Below, piece after piece: positions 13,407 to 14,771 of a stretch of DNA of 14,771 bases. The first letter of the stretch is position 1. Every line of letters starts with the position of its first letter. Origin of the DNA: Treponema sp. (GTDB lineage Bacteria > Spirochaetota > Spirochaetia > Treponematales > Breznakiellaceae); NCBI GenBank assembly GCA_031257695.1, contig JAIROB010000049.1, forward strand, positions 1 through 14,771, given 5' to 3'. The notes beneath the pieces are model-generated. The model saw only the letters and a list, made by a program, of their open reading frames with translations. It did no database searches and had not been told where the DNA came from. The position numbers were made by a program, and so were the translations under genes.

Positions 13407-14093
13407 ATGGCGGAACAACACGACATCGCCCTCCCCCCCGGATACGAAGGGCTTACCTTTGAAAAGGTCTGGGCCATGTTCCGGGAAACGGACCGGAAAT
13501 TCCGGGAAACCGACCGGAATTTCCAGGAAACGGAGCGCCTGCTTAAGGAACAGTCCCAGGAAACGGAGCGCCTGCTTAAGGAACAGTCCCGGGAAACGGA
13601 GCGCCTGCTCAAGGAACAGGTCCGGGAAACGGACCGTCAGATGAAAGAGACGGACCGCAAGATCAGCAAGCTGGGCAGCCGTATCGGCGATCTGGTGGAA
13701 GAACTCATTGTCCCTAATATTGTGGAGAAGTTCAACAAACTGGGTTATGTCTTCGGGAAGGTGGCCCCCAGGGTCCGTTACCAGGATGCCCGGGGCGAGT
13801 ATGTTGCCGAAGTTGATCTGCTGCTTGAAAACGGGGACCTTGTCCTGGTCGGGGAAGTAAAAACCCAGTTGACCATAGCGGATGTGCGGGAGCACCTGAA
13901 ACGAATGGAGAAACTGCGGCGCTATGCGGACGAGCATGGGGACAGGCGAAAACTCCTGGGAGCAGTTGCCGGAGCGATAGCGTCGAAAGAGGTCAAAGCC
14001 TTTGCCGTCAAGAGCGGTTTTTTTGTGCTGGAACAATCGGGGGACACCATACGGATCAGCGTTCCCGAGGGCTTCAAACCCAGGGAGTGGTAG
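13407..14093 (+). CDS. Coiled-coil protein with PD-(D/E)XK nuclease-like domain (DUF3782 type)
   Basis: The 228-residue protein has a short N-terminus ending in LTFEKVWAMF (16-25). A long charged coiled coil (about 26-90) is built from 7-residue units (RETDRKF-like) and then three 11-residue units (ETERLLKEQ plus two). A small C-terminal domain has AEVDLLL (134-140, Asp137) and GEVK (149-152, Glu150 and Lys152), which are PD-(D/E)XK core residues. The conserved tail ends in EGFKPREW. Similar proteins are frequent in cyanobacteria, treponemes and other bacteria; their role is unknown. ATG 13407 is preferred over ATG 13383 because AGGA (13396-13399) lies 7 bases before it, while 13383 has no ribosome binding site. 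A strong promoter precedes it and a long hairpin follows. Confidence 0.85.
   Translation: MAEQHDIALPPGYEGLTFEKVWAMFRETDRKFRETDRNFQETERLLKEQSQETERLLKEQSRETERLLKEQVRETDRQMKETDRKISKLGSRIGDLVEELIVPNIVEKFNKLGYVFGKVAPRVRYQDARGEYVAEVDLLLENGDLVLVGEVKTQLTIADVREHLKRMEKLRRYADEHGDRRKLLGAVAGAIASKEVKAFAVKSGFFVLEQSGDTIRISVPEGFKPREW
13527..13625 (+). repeat. Three 33-bp tandem repeats inside the coiled-coil gene
   Basis: Units at 13527-13559, 13560-13592 and 13593-13625 each encode 11 residues starting ETERLLKEQ. The first two differ at one base (cag/cgg in the last codon); the third has a few more changes. Two 21-bp units encoding 7 residues come just before (about 13485-13526). Copy-number change would keep the frame. 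Confidence 0.85.
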
Positions 14094-14107
14094 GGGCAAG
14101 GCGGACA

Positions 14108-14143
14108 AAACGCCCGGTCCGCATCCAGACTGAAGGGGCGTTT
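14108..14143. repeat. Inverted repeat with 20-base loop
   Basis: AAACGCCC (14108-14115) is the exact reverse complement of GGGCGTTT (14136-14143). It starts 15 bases after the stop of the coiled-coil gene and is the first of three inverted repeats in the 180-base gap 14094-14273. Confidence 0.4.
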
Positions 14144-14153
14144 GGGGACGATG

Positions 14154-14169
14154 GCTCAGGCTGCTGAGC
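14154..14169. repeat. Small hairpin upstream of a T-tract
   Basis: GCTCAG (14154-14159) pairs with CTGAGC (14164-14169) around a 4-base loop. A run of eight T (14184-14191) follows 14 bases later. An alternative pairing is CAGGC (14157-14161) with GCCTG (14170-14174), which ends closer to the T-tract. Confidence 0.4.
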
Positions 14170-14196
14170 GCCTGTGCTGTTAATTTTTTTTAATTG

Positions 14197-14242
14197 GAGC
14201 CATTCCCAAAACCAACAGAGTTTTGGGAATGGCTCTTGTTTG
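14197..14242 (+). terminator. Long perfect hairpin, probable terminator between convergent genes
   Basis: GAGCCATTCCCAAAAC (14197-14212) and GTTTTGGGAATGGCTC (14220-14235) form a perfect 16-bp stem with a 7-base loop, followed on the plus strand by TTGTTTG. It fits termination of the coiled-coil gene. The hybrid kinase gene ends 39 bases away on the other strand and would also run into this stem, but no T-run follows it in that direction. Confidence 0.6.
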
Positions 14243-14273
14243 TGCAATTTGGTTTGCCCTTCCCCCGGCGTTT

Positions 14274-14771
<498 letters not shown>

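Noticed and set aside
13167..14108. Minus-strand 313-codon frame with FLKQALRFLG-like repeats
   Set aside because: The repeats are just the antisense reading of the 33-bp coiled-coil repeats in the plus-strand gene.

Overview
The window looks like a chromosomal stretch from a spirochaete, most likely a Treponema of the gut (termite or rumen) type. This is an inference from gene content: separate coaB and coaC genes instead of a fused coaBC, a lipoprotein with a loose spirochaete-type lipobox, several AAA-ATPase/PD-(D/E)XK proteins of kinds common in treponemes, and a hybrid histidine kinase tail with tandem receiver domains. Most genes are GC-rich (one 60-base line inside the polysaccharide-export gene counts 73% GC). 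Two minus-strand genes are much poorer in GC (lines counted at 37-40% and 33%), which suggests later acquisition.

Layout. 1-1578: 3' part of an AAA-ATPase/PD-(D/E)XK gene whose start lies before the window. 1708-2760: a Wzz-type polysaccharide co-polymerase with its own promoter and terminator. 2888-4480: a second, different AAA-ATPase/PD-(D/E)XK gene preceded by a perfect 18-bp palindrome. 4498-6158: a promoter, a 25-codon leader ORF, a hairpin that covers a ribosome binding site, and a Wza-type outer-membrane polysaccharide export gene starting with TTG. 6164-7972 (minus): an OLD-family ATPase/TOPRIM nuclease. 8244-8984 and 9029-10084: a lipoprotein and a secreted protein of a conserved but uncharacterised family. 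10093-10845 (minus): a probable beta-barrel outer-membrane protein. 11011-13262: a tight operon coaB-coaC-P1 peptidase. 13407-14093: a coiled-coil PD-(D/E)XK protein with 33-bp internal repeats. 14274-14771 (minus): the C-terminus of a hybrid sensor kinase.

Working together. The Wzz-like and Wza-like proteins would form the inner- and outer-membrane parts of a polysaccharide export machine, although no glycosyltransferase is in view and a nuclease/ATPase gene sits between the two. CoaB and CoaC carry out consecutive steps of coenzyme A synthesis. The co-transcribed P1 peptidase belongs to the superfamily that includes the pantetheine hydrolase ThnT and has the same Asn-Thr self-cleavage pair, so it may act on pantetheine-type compounds. 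The remaining nuclease-like genes (three PD-(D/E)XK, one OLD/TOPRIM) look like independent accessory elements placed among housekeeping and envelope genes.

The most notable points are the leader-ORF/hairpin arrangement before the export gene, the coaB-coaC-P1 peptidase link, and the clustered inverted repeats in several intergenic gaps. No tRNA, rRNA, CRISPR array or insertion sequence was seen. No gene-free stretch exceeds 300 bases.
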